Part shown: piece after piece, positions 1 through 11,836 of the stretch
Layout: each line of letters opens with the position of its first letter
How positions within the stretch are numbered: the first letter of the stretch is position 1
NCBI RefSeq assembly: GCF_901709675.1
Contig: NC_051099.1
Location: 434,001-498,000, forward strand
Length of the DNA stretch: 64,000 nucleotides
Reading direction: 5' to 3'
Source: Syngnathus acus
Taxonomy: Eukaryota; Chordata; Actinopteri; Syngnathiformes; Syngnathidae
The notes under the pieces: generated by a model
What the model saw: only the letters and a program-made list of their open reading frames with translations
Told to the model about the DNA's origin: nothing
Database searches by the model: none
Translations under genes and position numbers: made by a program

Positions 1-55
1 AACTTCGCCGCCCGGCCCTGATGCCACTCACTCGCCGAGCGGAGGCTCAGGGACG

Positions 56-57
<2 letters not shown>

Positions 58-91
<34 letters not shown>

Positions 92-118
92 CTTCTTCTT
101 CTTCTTCTTCTTCTTCTT
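58..118. repeat. (GGCT)n then (TTC)n
   Basis: Eight GGCT units directly followed by about nine TTC units. Confidence 0.95.
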
Positions 119-570
119 TGGACACCCTCCGGCTTTGCTTTACTTTTCCATACGCTGTTGTCTAACACGGACGCCATTAGCTGGATGATTCAAAGACTTG
201 GAACGGTGCAACCGGTCAAAGGGTACGGTGGGCTGTGGTCGGGGGGGGGCGCACAAAGAAACCCATTGAAGGTGCCTCGCAGGGCTGACATGACAGCTGC
301 GTGACAGGCCGGAGGCGAGGCAGCGGCGCCTCGGGGGCACAACAGGTGAGTGATGCGCTGACTAATTATCACTCAATAGATCCTTTAACGGAGGCTACTG
401 TTACTCCGCAGTACAAGTAAAGCAATCACATGTCAGCCTGTGTGACTTGACTTGTTCTAATTTGGCACACATTTGGGAAACAGGCCTATTCCCATCTGCA
501 GTCAAGTGCCTAATATTGCCCCTGAGCGAAGATGTTTGTACGCGGCAAACAGGTGATTGGCGGGTGGACA

Positions 571-594
571 AAATGGCCGCCGCCGCCGCCGCCG
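571..594. repeat. (GCC)n
   Basis: Perfect GCC/CGG trinucleotide run, about seven units. Confidence 0.9.
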
Positions 595-1021
595 CTCACC
601 TTGCACAGACAGGTCTTATTTCACCTGCTGCCAAAACTCAGGAAGGAAGCACATAGGAGCAGTGAAAGCCTCGTCTATCCTCCCTAAAAAGCAAATACGT
701 ATTTGTCACTTTCACTTGAAGTCTTCTGTAAAATTGACACAGAGAAGCAAACAAGAGAAGGACTCATGCAAGTTCGCTAGCTCAATGCAAACATGCCAAG
801 CAAAATGCTATGATTTGGTACAATCAAGCGGGCGCTTCAACGTGACATTTCCAAATGTACTGACAATCACACGAAGCATTCCATCGACAATATTAGCGGC
901 GCGTTAGCGTGCCAACCCGGCCCCTGCTGGAGAAGGCTTTTGGGTGCGCGCCATCAATAATGCAGCACGTTTCCGCGGCACCCGCGCACCGGGAAGCCCA
1001 GGCAGTGACGACGGGGATATC

Positions 1022-1048
1022 ATATAATACGACACAATCGTATTATAT
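1022..1048. repeat. Perfect 11-bp hairpin
   Basis: ATATAATACGA at 1022-1032 and its exact complement TCGTATTATAT at 1038-1048 are separated by 5 nt. Confidence 0.85.
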
Positions 1049-1637
1049 CGGGTCAGAGACAAGTTTGAGCTCATTGGATTTCTTTTATTTCATTGGCTTT
1101 GAGAGTTTGGATGCAATGTTCCAGCAGCATTTAACAAGTCAAATTGAAAACAACTTCTCCCCTTCTGATGTTAACGTTGATTTCAATGATTTAACATCCA
1201 TCCCGTTTGCCAATTCTGCCACCCACCGATTCTCCTTTTACACATTTTCGACTGACATTCTGCTCGAGCTGTTGAAATCCACGTTTGGCGCCCGCCAGTG
1301 CGCGGTGCCCGAGCTCGACGTCCTAACATAGATCCCGTGTCGTCTCTGATAAATACTTGATGCGGCGGCGGCGGCGGCTATCTGGCTCACACTTTTCCAG
1401 GCGGAGGTTGTGCAACTTTGTCAGGGGCGGTGGCGTTATTGATTGGCGGCGGCGGCGCGACCAGTGAGAGGTGCAACAATCATCATAAATAATTCTCCTG
1501 AAGAGGAAATGCATTTTTTATGTTTTTACTTGACCTTAATTTAAGGCGGACAAGCATGATGTCTTATTTACGAGCTCTGCAACAGATGGGCAAAACCATT
1601 TAGGACACTTAATACACTTTGCTACTATTGCTACTAC

Positions 1638-1813
<176 letters not shown>

Positions 1814-2968
1814 GCATGCGTGCGTGTGTGTGCGCGAGTGGTGAGAGAGAGACTGCATTTTGCATTGCCCTCATGCTACTGCAGTCAATTGATTTGTTAT
1901 TAATTTTTGTGGTCAATTTCTAGGGAACTCAGTATTTTTTGGGGAGGTCGGATTCAGGTCTTCTTTCTTTTGAACGGCAGGCACTGCCATGCGCCCAGAA
2001 TCCGACACTACGTGGCATCATGCGTTGAAAAGGCAGAAGAAAGAAACGAGATCAGAGGTTCAAATATGAGACAAGCTGGGATAAAAGCGTCCGTAAGCGT
2101 TTTCCCCGCTTGTGAAGTGTGTCGCTCAGCCTTCCGGGATTCGCCGGTTATCAGCCTTCGGAGACGCCCTCATCCATATTGCATGGTCGTTAGCATCGCC
2201 CGTGATGGGGACTTTGAATGGGATGGGAACAGTGGCAAGAAGGTCCCACCAGTGGAGGCGCCTGGGGGGCTTTGCAAAGGGGGGGGGGGTGTCACTCTCT
2301 GAACTGTCATTTCAATCTAAGGTTGGAGGTCTTGTCACAAGATATACACTCCAACATCTAAAGTGGTGGAACATCAGAGCCCCCACCCCGCTAACCCAAA
2401 TTGGGTCCTACCCAACTTTTTGGGATATTTTTATTTTGGGTTATCAGTCCAATGAGCAGTGATAAGAACAAATGGTATCAATTGGACTTGCAGTCAAACA
2501 AGAGGTTTTGAAATGTTCCCTTTGATTGACTCCCACTTGCTACAGTGCAAAGTGCATTCATAATCAGAAGGAGTTGCTAGTGGTTTAGATTGTTGGGCTG
2601 GTAGGGGGGTGCTCCGCTGAGGATAATGGGAGCAGCCCAGCCCAGCCAGGCGGCATATGGCCAGGCTGGGCTGCCTGCTGGTGCACCAGCTGTGGAACTG
2701 GTGGCTGAGATCACACAGCCGCTAAAGAGGCCATCATCATCACCATCATCATCATCAGAGGCCCCTCCCTCCCTCCCTCCCGCCCGCCGCCGCACAATCC
2801 CATCTAGTCTTTCTCACGGCGCTGCGCTAATGCTAAGCAGTTAGCTAGACAGTGTCAATGTCAAGTGGATTCAGTCGACTGTACACGTTGGACGACGTCC
2901 TCATCTATTGACCCGTAAAAGGCTTTTGTTTTCATGCCTTTCTCAATTGCATGGAGAGAAAATAAAAC

Positions 2969-2994
2969 AAAAGAAAATGACGTCATTTTCTTTT
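2969..2994. promoter_or_regulatory. 26-bp perfect palindrome centred on a consensus CRE
   Basis: TGACGTCA (2978-2985) is the full CREB/ATF site. The symmetry continues through GAAAA/TTTTC and AAAA/TTTT to 13 bp on each side, and imperfectly beyond. Confidence 0.7.
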
Positions 2995-3626
2995 TTATTT
3001 GACCAGTTCCGATGGCCTTTTAAAGTGCAGTGCAGTGCAGTGCTGCCCTGCCCTGCCCTGCCCTCCCTGCCCTCCCCTCTCTGACTTTAGCCTCAAGGCT
3101 TTTCTCATAGTCTTGGAGTGCTTTTAGCCTCAGTGCACTAGCCCACCACCGCCACCCTGTGTGCTCCCCCCCCCCTGCTCAGGCCAGTGGGACGCTTTGG
3201 GTCGGCTACAGTTTCACACAAGTTTCACTGCTGTCACTTTTCTACCGCGTAAAGTTGACAATCAGCAATCATTGCACCCGGATCGGGATTGTGAAAAGTT
3301 TTTCCATTGCGTCTCTCCCTATCCTGCACTAAGTCACTATTTCAATGTCGTTTGCAGCGATAAGTAGCTTCGCTAGCTATTTGACGTGTTGCTTTGGTAA
3401 CAGCGGGAGAAATTAGATGTCGTTGCAATGCGCGTCAAGTGTCGGTTGGGATGTTTTGCTAGGTTGCTAACGCTAACACACACACATACACACAGAATCT
3501 GTCACTACGATATTCACTTGTCTCTTGGGCAACTTCTCATCTTTATAGAAACACACACACAGTGTGAGACTCCCAATGCTAATAAATATTTCAAAGGCGG
3601 AAAGTTTAGTAAACAAAGGTGCACGT

Positions 3627-3693
3627 CTGTGTGTGTGTGCGTGTGTGTGTGTGTGTGCGTGTGTGTGTGCGTGTGTGTGTGTGTGTGTGTGTG
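3627..3693. repeat. (TG)n with CG interruptions
   Basis: Interrupted dinucleotide tract of about 33 units. Confidence 0.95.
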
Positions 3694-4199
3694 CACACAG
3701 ATGAGGTGTCATATTTGCCTTCAGGATTCTTCTCTTCTTCCTGGTCGAAACTCGACGCAGTAGTTGTGCTGTTTGCAGCAAACAAATACACCCAATACAC
3801 AAAACCACACACAAAATACACGACACGATGACCGCCACAGTTTTGCGAGCCGAATGAACGAGGGGAGGGAATTGACCCGAAAAGCGCAACTCCATGTATC
3901 AGGTGCGCATGCGATTGTCGTCACCGTGAGATCACTTTAATAGCAATATGCAAAATGTAAATTTAGTGGCGAGTTTCCGCACGACATTGTGTGCCGGATA
4001 CGGGTAAATGTAACATTTTTCTTCGGTGCTGGATCCGCTTCATTATTTGTAATCCTGCTGCATAAAATTCCATGTAAAATTCCTGTCCTACAATATCGAT
4101 GATGCATGATGATGATTAGCTTCATCACATGAACTAATGTTATTTTTATCACGTGCTGAATATTTTTTTTACTAGCATGCTACAAGGACACCAAATTCC

Positions 4200-4565
4200 G
4201 TGTGAAACAACGTCAGCGCGCTCGCTCATTTCCCATTTTCAAGGTTTTTCCGCCTCTTGATGCTCATTGAACGAGCAAACGCGGAGTAAAGCGTCGGCGC
4301 GCCTCATAAATCTTTAAGCGAGCTTTGTTTTGCCCCGGCGAACGTAATTAATACATAATTAATATTTAAAGATCGACTCGTTTATCAAATTTAATTTAGG
4401 CGCTGCGACAGAAGCAAAACAAACAAAGGGAGGAAGCCTCGCTTGTTTTGGGGAAGAAGAAAGAACGGGAAGGCAAAGCAAGGAGGGCAAGCCTAATTAG
4501 CGCTAATGAGGCACAAATGAGGCGGCGGCGACCTAATTAACCGGCCAAGTCCCTCAGGTAAACAT
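4200..4565. promoter_or_regulatory. AT-rich homeodomain-motif cluster (putative enhancer)
   Basis: Contains CGTAATTAATACATAATTAA near 4344, TCATAAATCTTTAA near 4304, CTAATTAGCGCTAATGAGG near 4493 and CCTAATTAACCGG near 4532. These are repeated TAATTA-type cores in non-repetitive sequence with no open frame, the usual look of a conserved developmental enhancer. Conservation cannot be tested here. Confidence 0.4.
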
Positions 4566-5234
4566 GGTATGTCTACCTGCTTGTGTTTTTCCAACTAAGA
4601 CGTAACAGTCTGCTTGACAGTTGGCGCAAAATGGAGAGTCGACAATGATTAGCAATTTATTTTCATTGTATTTCATATTTTATTCATTTGTAGCATTTAG
4701 CTAAATGGGAAAAATGATACAAATTTCAGGTGCACATGCTCAGGCACTGTCTTTTTTATTTATATAGGTACGTATATTTTAAAATTGTACCCAATGTTGA
4801 GTACAAACGTTGGATAAACTGTGAGTGGATACAAGTGCAACTGTTTTGTGTTTATTTGTGTTTCTTGAAGTGACCGCTTGACATTTATGAAGTGGGCCTA
4901 TCTCTCTCTCTCTCTCTTGTTGTCGCCCGGCCCCCCTTCCCCCGGGGGAGCGCTGTTAAGTAGGACCACTTTACGCTGTCAATACATTCAATACCATGCT
5001 CACAGCGGGAAAATGAGACGGCAGGACAACTGACTGAGGAAAGAAACATTTAGAAAGAAAATATTTAACGTACACTTAACGTTTGACTTTCAAATGAGCC
5101 TGATTGATGAAGCTGTTCAAATACGGAAGACACTTCTCCGAGATTTCTCTCGGTACTCTTCGAAACTCTTTTTCAAAATCCCGCTTCTGTTGACGTGATT
5201 CATCGATAGATATTGGAAGATAGATGGACAGACT

Positions 5235-5235
<1 letters not shown>

Positions 5236-5269
<34 letters not shown>

Positions 5270-5271
5270 CG
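5236..5271. repeat. (CACG)n
   Basis: About nine tetranucleotide units. Confidence 0.95.
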
Positions 5272-5440
5272 AGCAGAGTGATGAAAGCATCTCTGGGCTA
5301 ATGGCTTCATTTCATTCCACTGCTCTCTTCCATGTTGAAGACAATTAGTCCGGAATGGCGTTGTTAATTTTTAATGACCAAGAAGAAAAGGTAGGACGAG
5401 AGTGAGGAAGCAGGAAACCAGCATCCAGGATGGAAAATTA

Positions 5441-5632
<192 letters not shown>

Positions 5633-5708
5633 CCCTCACCTGCAAACTGGTGACCAATCAATAGGTTTCCCCATCCAGCAAGCTTTCCATTCCACCTACC
5701 CATCAGCG

Positions 5709-5755
<47 letters not shown>
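5709..5755. repeat. (CAAT)n
   Basis: About twelve tandem CAAT units; each unit also resembles the core of a CCAAT/PBX-type site. Confidence 0.95.
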
Positions 5756-5774
5756 CTCCTCTTTGTCATCGAGG

Positions 5775-5832
5775 CCATGAATAATTCAGACTTTTGATTG
5801 GCTGATGAGGATCAATTGGCCAATTAATGAGC
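5775..5832. promoter_or_regulatory. Homeodomain/PBX-type motif cluster
   Basis: CATGAATAATTCAGAC, TTTTGATTGGCTGATGAGGA and CAATTGGCCAATTAATGAGC lie within 58 bp of non-repetitive sequence. Putative regulatory element only. Confidence 0.3.
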
Positions 5833-6393
5833 CTCTTTCTTTTTTTTTTTGCTTTTGTTTCTCCTGTTCCAAAGGAAGAACGTGCAAACGGCTCGGGTGA
5901 TTGGCAGGCGCCGACCGCTCGTCGCCTCGGGGCACGGCGGAGCGGCTGTCAATCATCCATCCGGCATGCAGTCTAATTGTGACTGGACGGCTGCACGGGT
6001 CAGACGGAACGTTCGTAAATAAGGGCAACATCAGCGCGCGCGCAAAGCCTCTGGAGGAGGTCCGCTCCATTCTCTCAACTTGTTCAACTTCTTTGCAGTC
6101 CAACTTTTACACGTCTCACAGAAAAGTTTGGATCCAGTTGAAATAATCGATCCTTTCAAAGTAATGGTAGAACAATGACAAAGTACTGAACTGTACCAAA
6201 GAAAGTGACTTTGCTTTGAGTCTTCATTTTCCCAGACGACTTGAAAATGGATATCTGTGCTAAAAAAGATTGAATGAACGCTGAACGGTCAACAAACAAA
6301 TCAATCCGTCGTAAAGAAGCAAACATTGACATTTACAGTGGCCCAATGGAAATGCAAATGCGGGATTAAGAGTATCCGAGCGGAGGGGGGCCG

Positions 6394-6428
6394 AGCCGGG
6401 CCGGGCCGGGCCGGGCCGGGCCGGGCCG
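6394..6428. repeat. (CCGGG)n, G-quadruplex-capable
   Basis: About seven units of GGGCC, giving six or more evenly spaced GGG runs. Confidence 0.9.
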
Positions 6429-7912
6429 CAGGCAGGCGCCAACAGAGCATCGCTTGTCAGGTTAAGCTTCACCTGGAGCCAGCGGCACGATGAAGCAGCA
6501 TATGGCACACGGGGCTCAGGATGGATCAGCTATGCAAAGCGCTCCACGCTCTCCTGTTTCCCAGAGAACAGCTGTTGCTCTCCAACGCCACACAGCACAC
6601 AAAACAACGATGCTGGTGGCCATAGAAAAGACCTCCTCAGAAAAAGGGAAAGAAAAAAAAAAAAACATATAGTAGTATACATCTCGATATACACAGACAT
6701 CCCTATTCAAGCCATAGCCTCAAAGAAGATAAGCTACTCGACAAGCCGGTGTATGTTTTTGCGGCAGTTTCCCCAGTGGGACAAAATGAAGTGCAGCGGC
6801 GTAATGCACTTTATTGATATGTGCACATGTCAAAACAACAAATTAGCGTCCTGCCGTCTGCCCGAGATTTCATCTATACATCACCTTGCACTCATGGCAG
6901 CCAGCATTAATGCATTTTGTTGATATCAGCGACTCTTTGGCCATTAAGAGAACGTCGATACACGTCTACGCGCATACGCACGTCCGAGCTAGAGATGCTG
7001 GCACGCTTAAAGACGCTGCTGCTTTTCATTAGCATTAGGCTAGCTCTGCATCTACAGTTTCAGTATACTAACTATACATGTATAATTCACTCATTAGGTG
7101 AGCTCGTTCTCACTCGTTCAAACAGAGGACGTCCTTTCATGTGCCCAATTAAGCCACAACAAACGATCACGTCCTACGTGTGCAGCGAGGCCGACGCTAA
7201 GCGGGTCCGACGTGGACGTATGGCGACGTGGTTGACCCCCCCCCCCGCCGTCGCTTCAACACTTGTAGCTTTTTTAGGGGAGTCCTTTTGTGGAGCTGCC
7301 GGCCGGCGGGTCCAACAAGGAATAGGGTCGCTGAGGTCAAAGGTCACAAGGTTGGTCAAATCTAAAGAGTCGGGAGGGGCCAAATGAAATATTCCTGCTG
7401 GGCTGACCTACAAAGATGGCAAGGAAAAGTGTATTGGCCAAGTAGGAATTCATTCAAGCAAAATTCCATGGAAAATGATATCAGAAATATATTTTGGAAA
7501 TATGATTTTGGTGTCGAATGTGCAATTTTGCCCTGAGCAGTCGTGCCTGAAGCAAAGCGGCGAGAAAAAGGCCTGACGTAACAGCACCTAGAAAAGAATC
7601 ATAAGTGCTCCCCGTCGGGCCCAGCTTTACCCCCTGCGTCGTCATTCTCACAAAGCTCCTTGTCATCTTTGTTGCATTGTCCCTCCGCTGCCCGTTAAGT
7701 CGCCTCAATTGACCCGACGGCATCAAAGATGCAAAAGAAAACTACAAAAGTCAGTTTCAAACACTACAAGCTAATAACACAGAATTTGGTTTTCGTGTGG
7801 GGGGGTGACCTGTTGACTGCAAGCTTGTGTAATGAACAGGAGCCATTCATTATACATCACACACACACACATCATTTATTCATCTGTCTGTAAACATGAC
7901 TGAGATTTACAA

Positions 7913-7944
<32 letters not shown>

Positions 7945-8329
7945 ATGGAATATTTCCACATTTCCAGAGTTGGAACGTCAGGTAAAAGCGGTCATTTTTT
8001 TTTCCGTTAGCAACGTTATCGTCCGTCCGTTGCTTCAATTGGCCGTTTTTCCATTCAAACTCCCAACGTCCTCTCGATGCAAAAAGTTCTTTTCTTGCTC
8101 TTATCAGGTATTGTTTGTCCAAACAAAAGCTTTGTTTTTTCTGCGGCGTGTGCCGTCGCTTGCCATTGTCATCGGGCGGGATCGCCGGAGGGGAACGTAT
8201 CGGGTTAGTCGGCGGGAGGTTTGAAAATCCCATTTGTATTTTTTCACCTACTTTTTCGGAGTGTTCCTTGTCCAATCAAATGTCGGCAGGTGCTTAAGTA
8301 AGCGTGTCCTTTCTCATGTGATGATAAAC

Positions 8330-8425
8330 GAGCGGCATCCCCCGCGTGGCAGCGGCCGTGATGGATCATTCCAAAGGGCACGCCGTGGCTAATTAGCCCA
8401 GCCGTGGCTGGGCCCTCTCGTGTCA
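8330..8425. promoter_or_regulatory. Putative regulatory element with TAATTA core
   Basis: Unique sequence with GTGGCTAATTAGCCCAG, flanked by GCCGTGGCT repeats (8381 and 8402). The inverted GGCTAATTAGCC is a perfect 12-bp palindrome. Confidence 0.3.
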
Positions 8426-10530
8426 ACACCCGTAATAGCCTGATGGAGAGTTGCGTTGGGGTCACGGGTGTGCGAGCGAGCGAGCGGTCGATGAGGAAAT
8501 GTCGCCGGCCATTGCCAATGGATGGGCTGACTAATTTGCAGTTGAATGGGGAAGAGAGCAAATCAAGCGATACTATCAATAAATGCTTGGTCTTTTGAAG
8601 CCATATTAGTCAGACGGTCGGTCGGTCCTCTGTGGACTGTTGTCCCCGCCGATCGGGACATCGGCGGGGCGGGCGCCAAATGGGCTTGGCGTCAAGTCAA
8701 GATGGATGGGGACGTGTTGGCCTTCTTGTTCAATGCTTGCTCCGCATTACCTGGATCACAGAGCACACGCTCCCTCTGGGCCGCACCGCACCGCGCACAC
8801 ACATTTACATCCGCGTTGCCACGGCATTGCGACATCTGATCAATAGACAACACTCACTTTGTCCTTCATTCTTACGTTTTTCATCTCCACTTCGTATTGA
8901 TGGCAAACACGTGCGCGAGTGCCACAATACAATGCCGTACAAAACGATAGCATGTCATAATATGATCTCGTGTGTAACATTTACAAAGATAAGATCAAGA
9001 TAAGAACAGATCAAACTGCTGTTCAGCAAGACCGATTGTTAAAGGTAGGTCTGGGCTGGTTTGTTTGTTTCTCTGCAGTGAGGTGTCAGAGCACTGCTGC
9101 GCCCGCCGGCCGGCCGGCCGGTTGCCGCCCCGTTGTGTCAGGCGACTCCATTGACGCCTCCGGCGGGCACCAACGTTGGGTCTCCGGCCTCGTCCAGTCG
9201 GCCCGAGGCTGACACCCTTCAACCTACTTTTTTCCCCCCGAGCGCTTCGCCGTCATCAACTCTGAACTTTGGAGGCCTGAGCTGGTCGTGAGTGAAAGCA
9301 GTGTCACTTTAATATTTCATCTTTTTTGCCCCTTTAATGGACCACGCTGATGACTGACACATACATAGCACCACATGAAACTTTAAACAACGCAAGCACG
9401 CGCACACACACACACACACACGCGTACACACAAAAAGCAAAAGATTTCAGAGCAGAATGTAAAAAAAAAAGTATGTTTCAAAAAACTTTTAACATCATTG
9501 AAATAATGCATTTTTCAGACCAAGAGGGTTCACTTCCTGTCCTGTCCTGTTTTGTTTTGTTTTGTTAGCTGAAATAGCAGCGAGGTCGATGCTAAGAGGC
9601 CAAGCTTCAAGAGGGAATTTTGGTAGCTGCACGCTGACTTATCACTGCACGGGGGGGGGGGCCTCGGAGGTGCAGTAAAATTCAACCCCTGAGCCGGCGG
9701 TCCGGAGGAAGCGGCCTTAATGGTCTAATGGCCCTCTAATGGCAGTCGGCGAGCCCTGGCCGACCGGCCGACAATTACGACAGGAAAGAGAGCGAAAAAC
9801 CAGCGTTTCGCTGCCACTAATGAACGTAAATGAAAAGAGAAAAAAACCACAAGCTCGCTCGGACATCCAAGACGCTTTACGGGGCCTGACGTGAGCAGGC
9901 CCCTCCCTCCCTCACTCACTCACACACACACACACTTTTTTTACAAACAAAGCGGCACATCTTGTGAGAGCAACCTTACCTTTGATTCCACTTTGAGTAG
10001 GCGTCACGCGATTAAAGGAACACCAGTTGCGAATTGCGAGCCAGCAGTCGGCGTTAGCTGCCGTTTGGTTGGCGGAAAAGCTTTTGACACTTGCGTTGAC
10101 TTTCATTACAGCTCCGGATGAAGCCTTTTCGCAAAGCTTCATACTCATCAACGGAGAGGCAAAAGCAGAAAGTGGGCGCCTGCTTGGAAATTGCACATTC
10201 ACTGCGCCATCGCACTGTGGCGGATGCACCCAAATGCCCTCCAAATGCACCAAATTAAAAGCAAAGTCATTCATGATGGAGGTAGGAACCCCTTTGTTAA
10301 TTTGTGAGCTGATGTTTTGATTAGAAAGCTTGTTGAGCTCATTAGCACGTGCGTGAGAGTGTGTGTGTGTTTCTATGCAAATCATTATGAAGGCAGAGAG
10401 TTTCCTGTCCCAGGGGGGTCTTCATTAAAAGAACATCAGGTGCTAATTAGCCCAGACTTACATATCCCTCATCTCAACTCGTCTCTCTCTTGGCTTGCAG
10501 CAGTAGCACTTTCTGCAAGGTCTGTCCTTT

Positions 10531-10545
10531 GGCGCCCCCTGGTGG
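10531..10545 (-). promoter_or_regulatory. Strong CTCF-like motif (minus orientation)
   Basis: Reverse complement CCACCAGGGGGCGCC matches the CTCF core CCASYAGRKGGCRS at all positions but one. Confidence 0.65.
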
Positions 10546-10725
10546 TCTTTCTTAGTCTCTGCTACGTCTGGGACCCCCAACTGCTACCTTCGCCGTTTGG
10601 AAACAATCATTTGCTAAGGGGCAGCAAAATCCGAATTTAGAATTGCGCACCTTCGGCGTAGTACCGATTTGTGCCACGACATGCTGAGCAGCACTGTGCT
10701 CAACTGGAAGACACGCAACGCAATT

Positions 10726-10832
<107 letters not shown>

Positions 10833-11409
10833 GTGTTCAAGTAGCAATTGTTTGAAAGTTTACTACAACGACGTAAAGACTGAGTCAAAGATCATCAAAT
10901 ATGGTGAGAAGACAATAAGCTACACAACAAACAAAAATAAGATACAAAGTGAAAAGTAAGATATCGTTTCATGTGATGCCGATATGATATGATACAATAA
11001 GACAAGATATGTTCCGTAAACATACAAAGGACACACACGCACCGGACCGAGCGCACGCCCCCCAGACAGCCAAACTGAGGTGAGACAAGGCGGCCGGGTG
11101 CTTCTCAAGGTCCCTGAGGTGACAGGGATTAAGCCGGCCGGCCGGCCGGCCGACCGACCGAGCGGGGTCTCTCTGGAGGGGTCATTAAGGCGGCTATGAT
11201 TAGCTCTGATCCGCAAATGCACACACTCACACAAACACACGCATTGATCTTTCCTGGTTGGCTCACATGTGCTTAGCATAGGACCTTGAAGGCGGAAATG
11301 TGACACCTCATCATCACTTCAACCAGCTTGCGCGTGCGCGCGCGCCGTGCCCTTCCGATCAAGTCTGCTGCTTGGAAGAACAAACTGATCAATGTTCTTC
11401 CCTTTCTGT

Positions 11410-11423
11410 CCACTAGAGGTCAG
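11410..11423 (+). promoter_or_regulatory. CTCF-like motif (plus orientation)
   Basis: CCACTAGAGGTCAG differs from the CTCF core by one base. Confidence 0.4.
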
Positions 11424-11783
11424 TGTGAACCTCTGAAATGTATTGAAATGTAGTGCGTGTACCTGAAAAGCAGCTGGAATCCGCATCTTAAGAGTTCTGG
11501 TTGGTGTTAAAAGTTCTGCTTTCGGAGTAAGGATTGGTGTTCAGCTGATGTCAATGAAGATGTAGAAATGTGACCTTTTGGGGTTTGTGTCACCGTTTCA
11601 GCTAGGCGTTAGAGTTCGTATGAAGCGTTGGAGCTAAGTTGGAGTAAGATCTCCATTTGTTCTATCATCATTGCAATACACGAGCTGGATATTTGGGTGC
11701 GTCCTGGTTCACGTGTTGGACAAAGTTGGAGTGTGATGGCGTTCCGCACTCTCTCAGGCTTGAGTGTTTGAACGAACACTCGT

Positions 11784-11836
11784 CCATCCATCCATCCATC
11801 CATCCATCCATCCATCCATCCATCCATCCATCCATC
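11784..11836. repeat. (CATC)n
   Basis: About thirteen CATC units. Confidence 0.97.

Noticed and set aside
909-1331. 140-aa open frame
   Set aside because: No recognisable domain and no splice context. It contains the AT-rich hairpin and is likely chance.
8632-9003. 123-aa open frame
   Set aside because: Overlapping frames of similar length on the same strand, no domain and no homology that I recognise.
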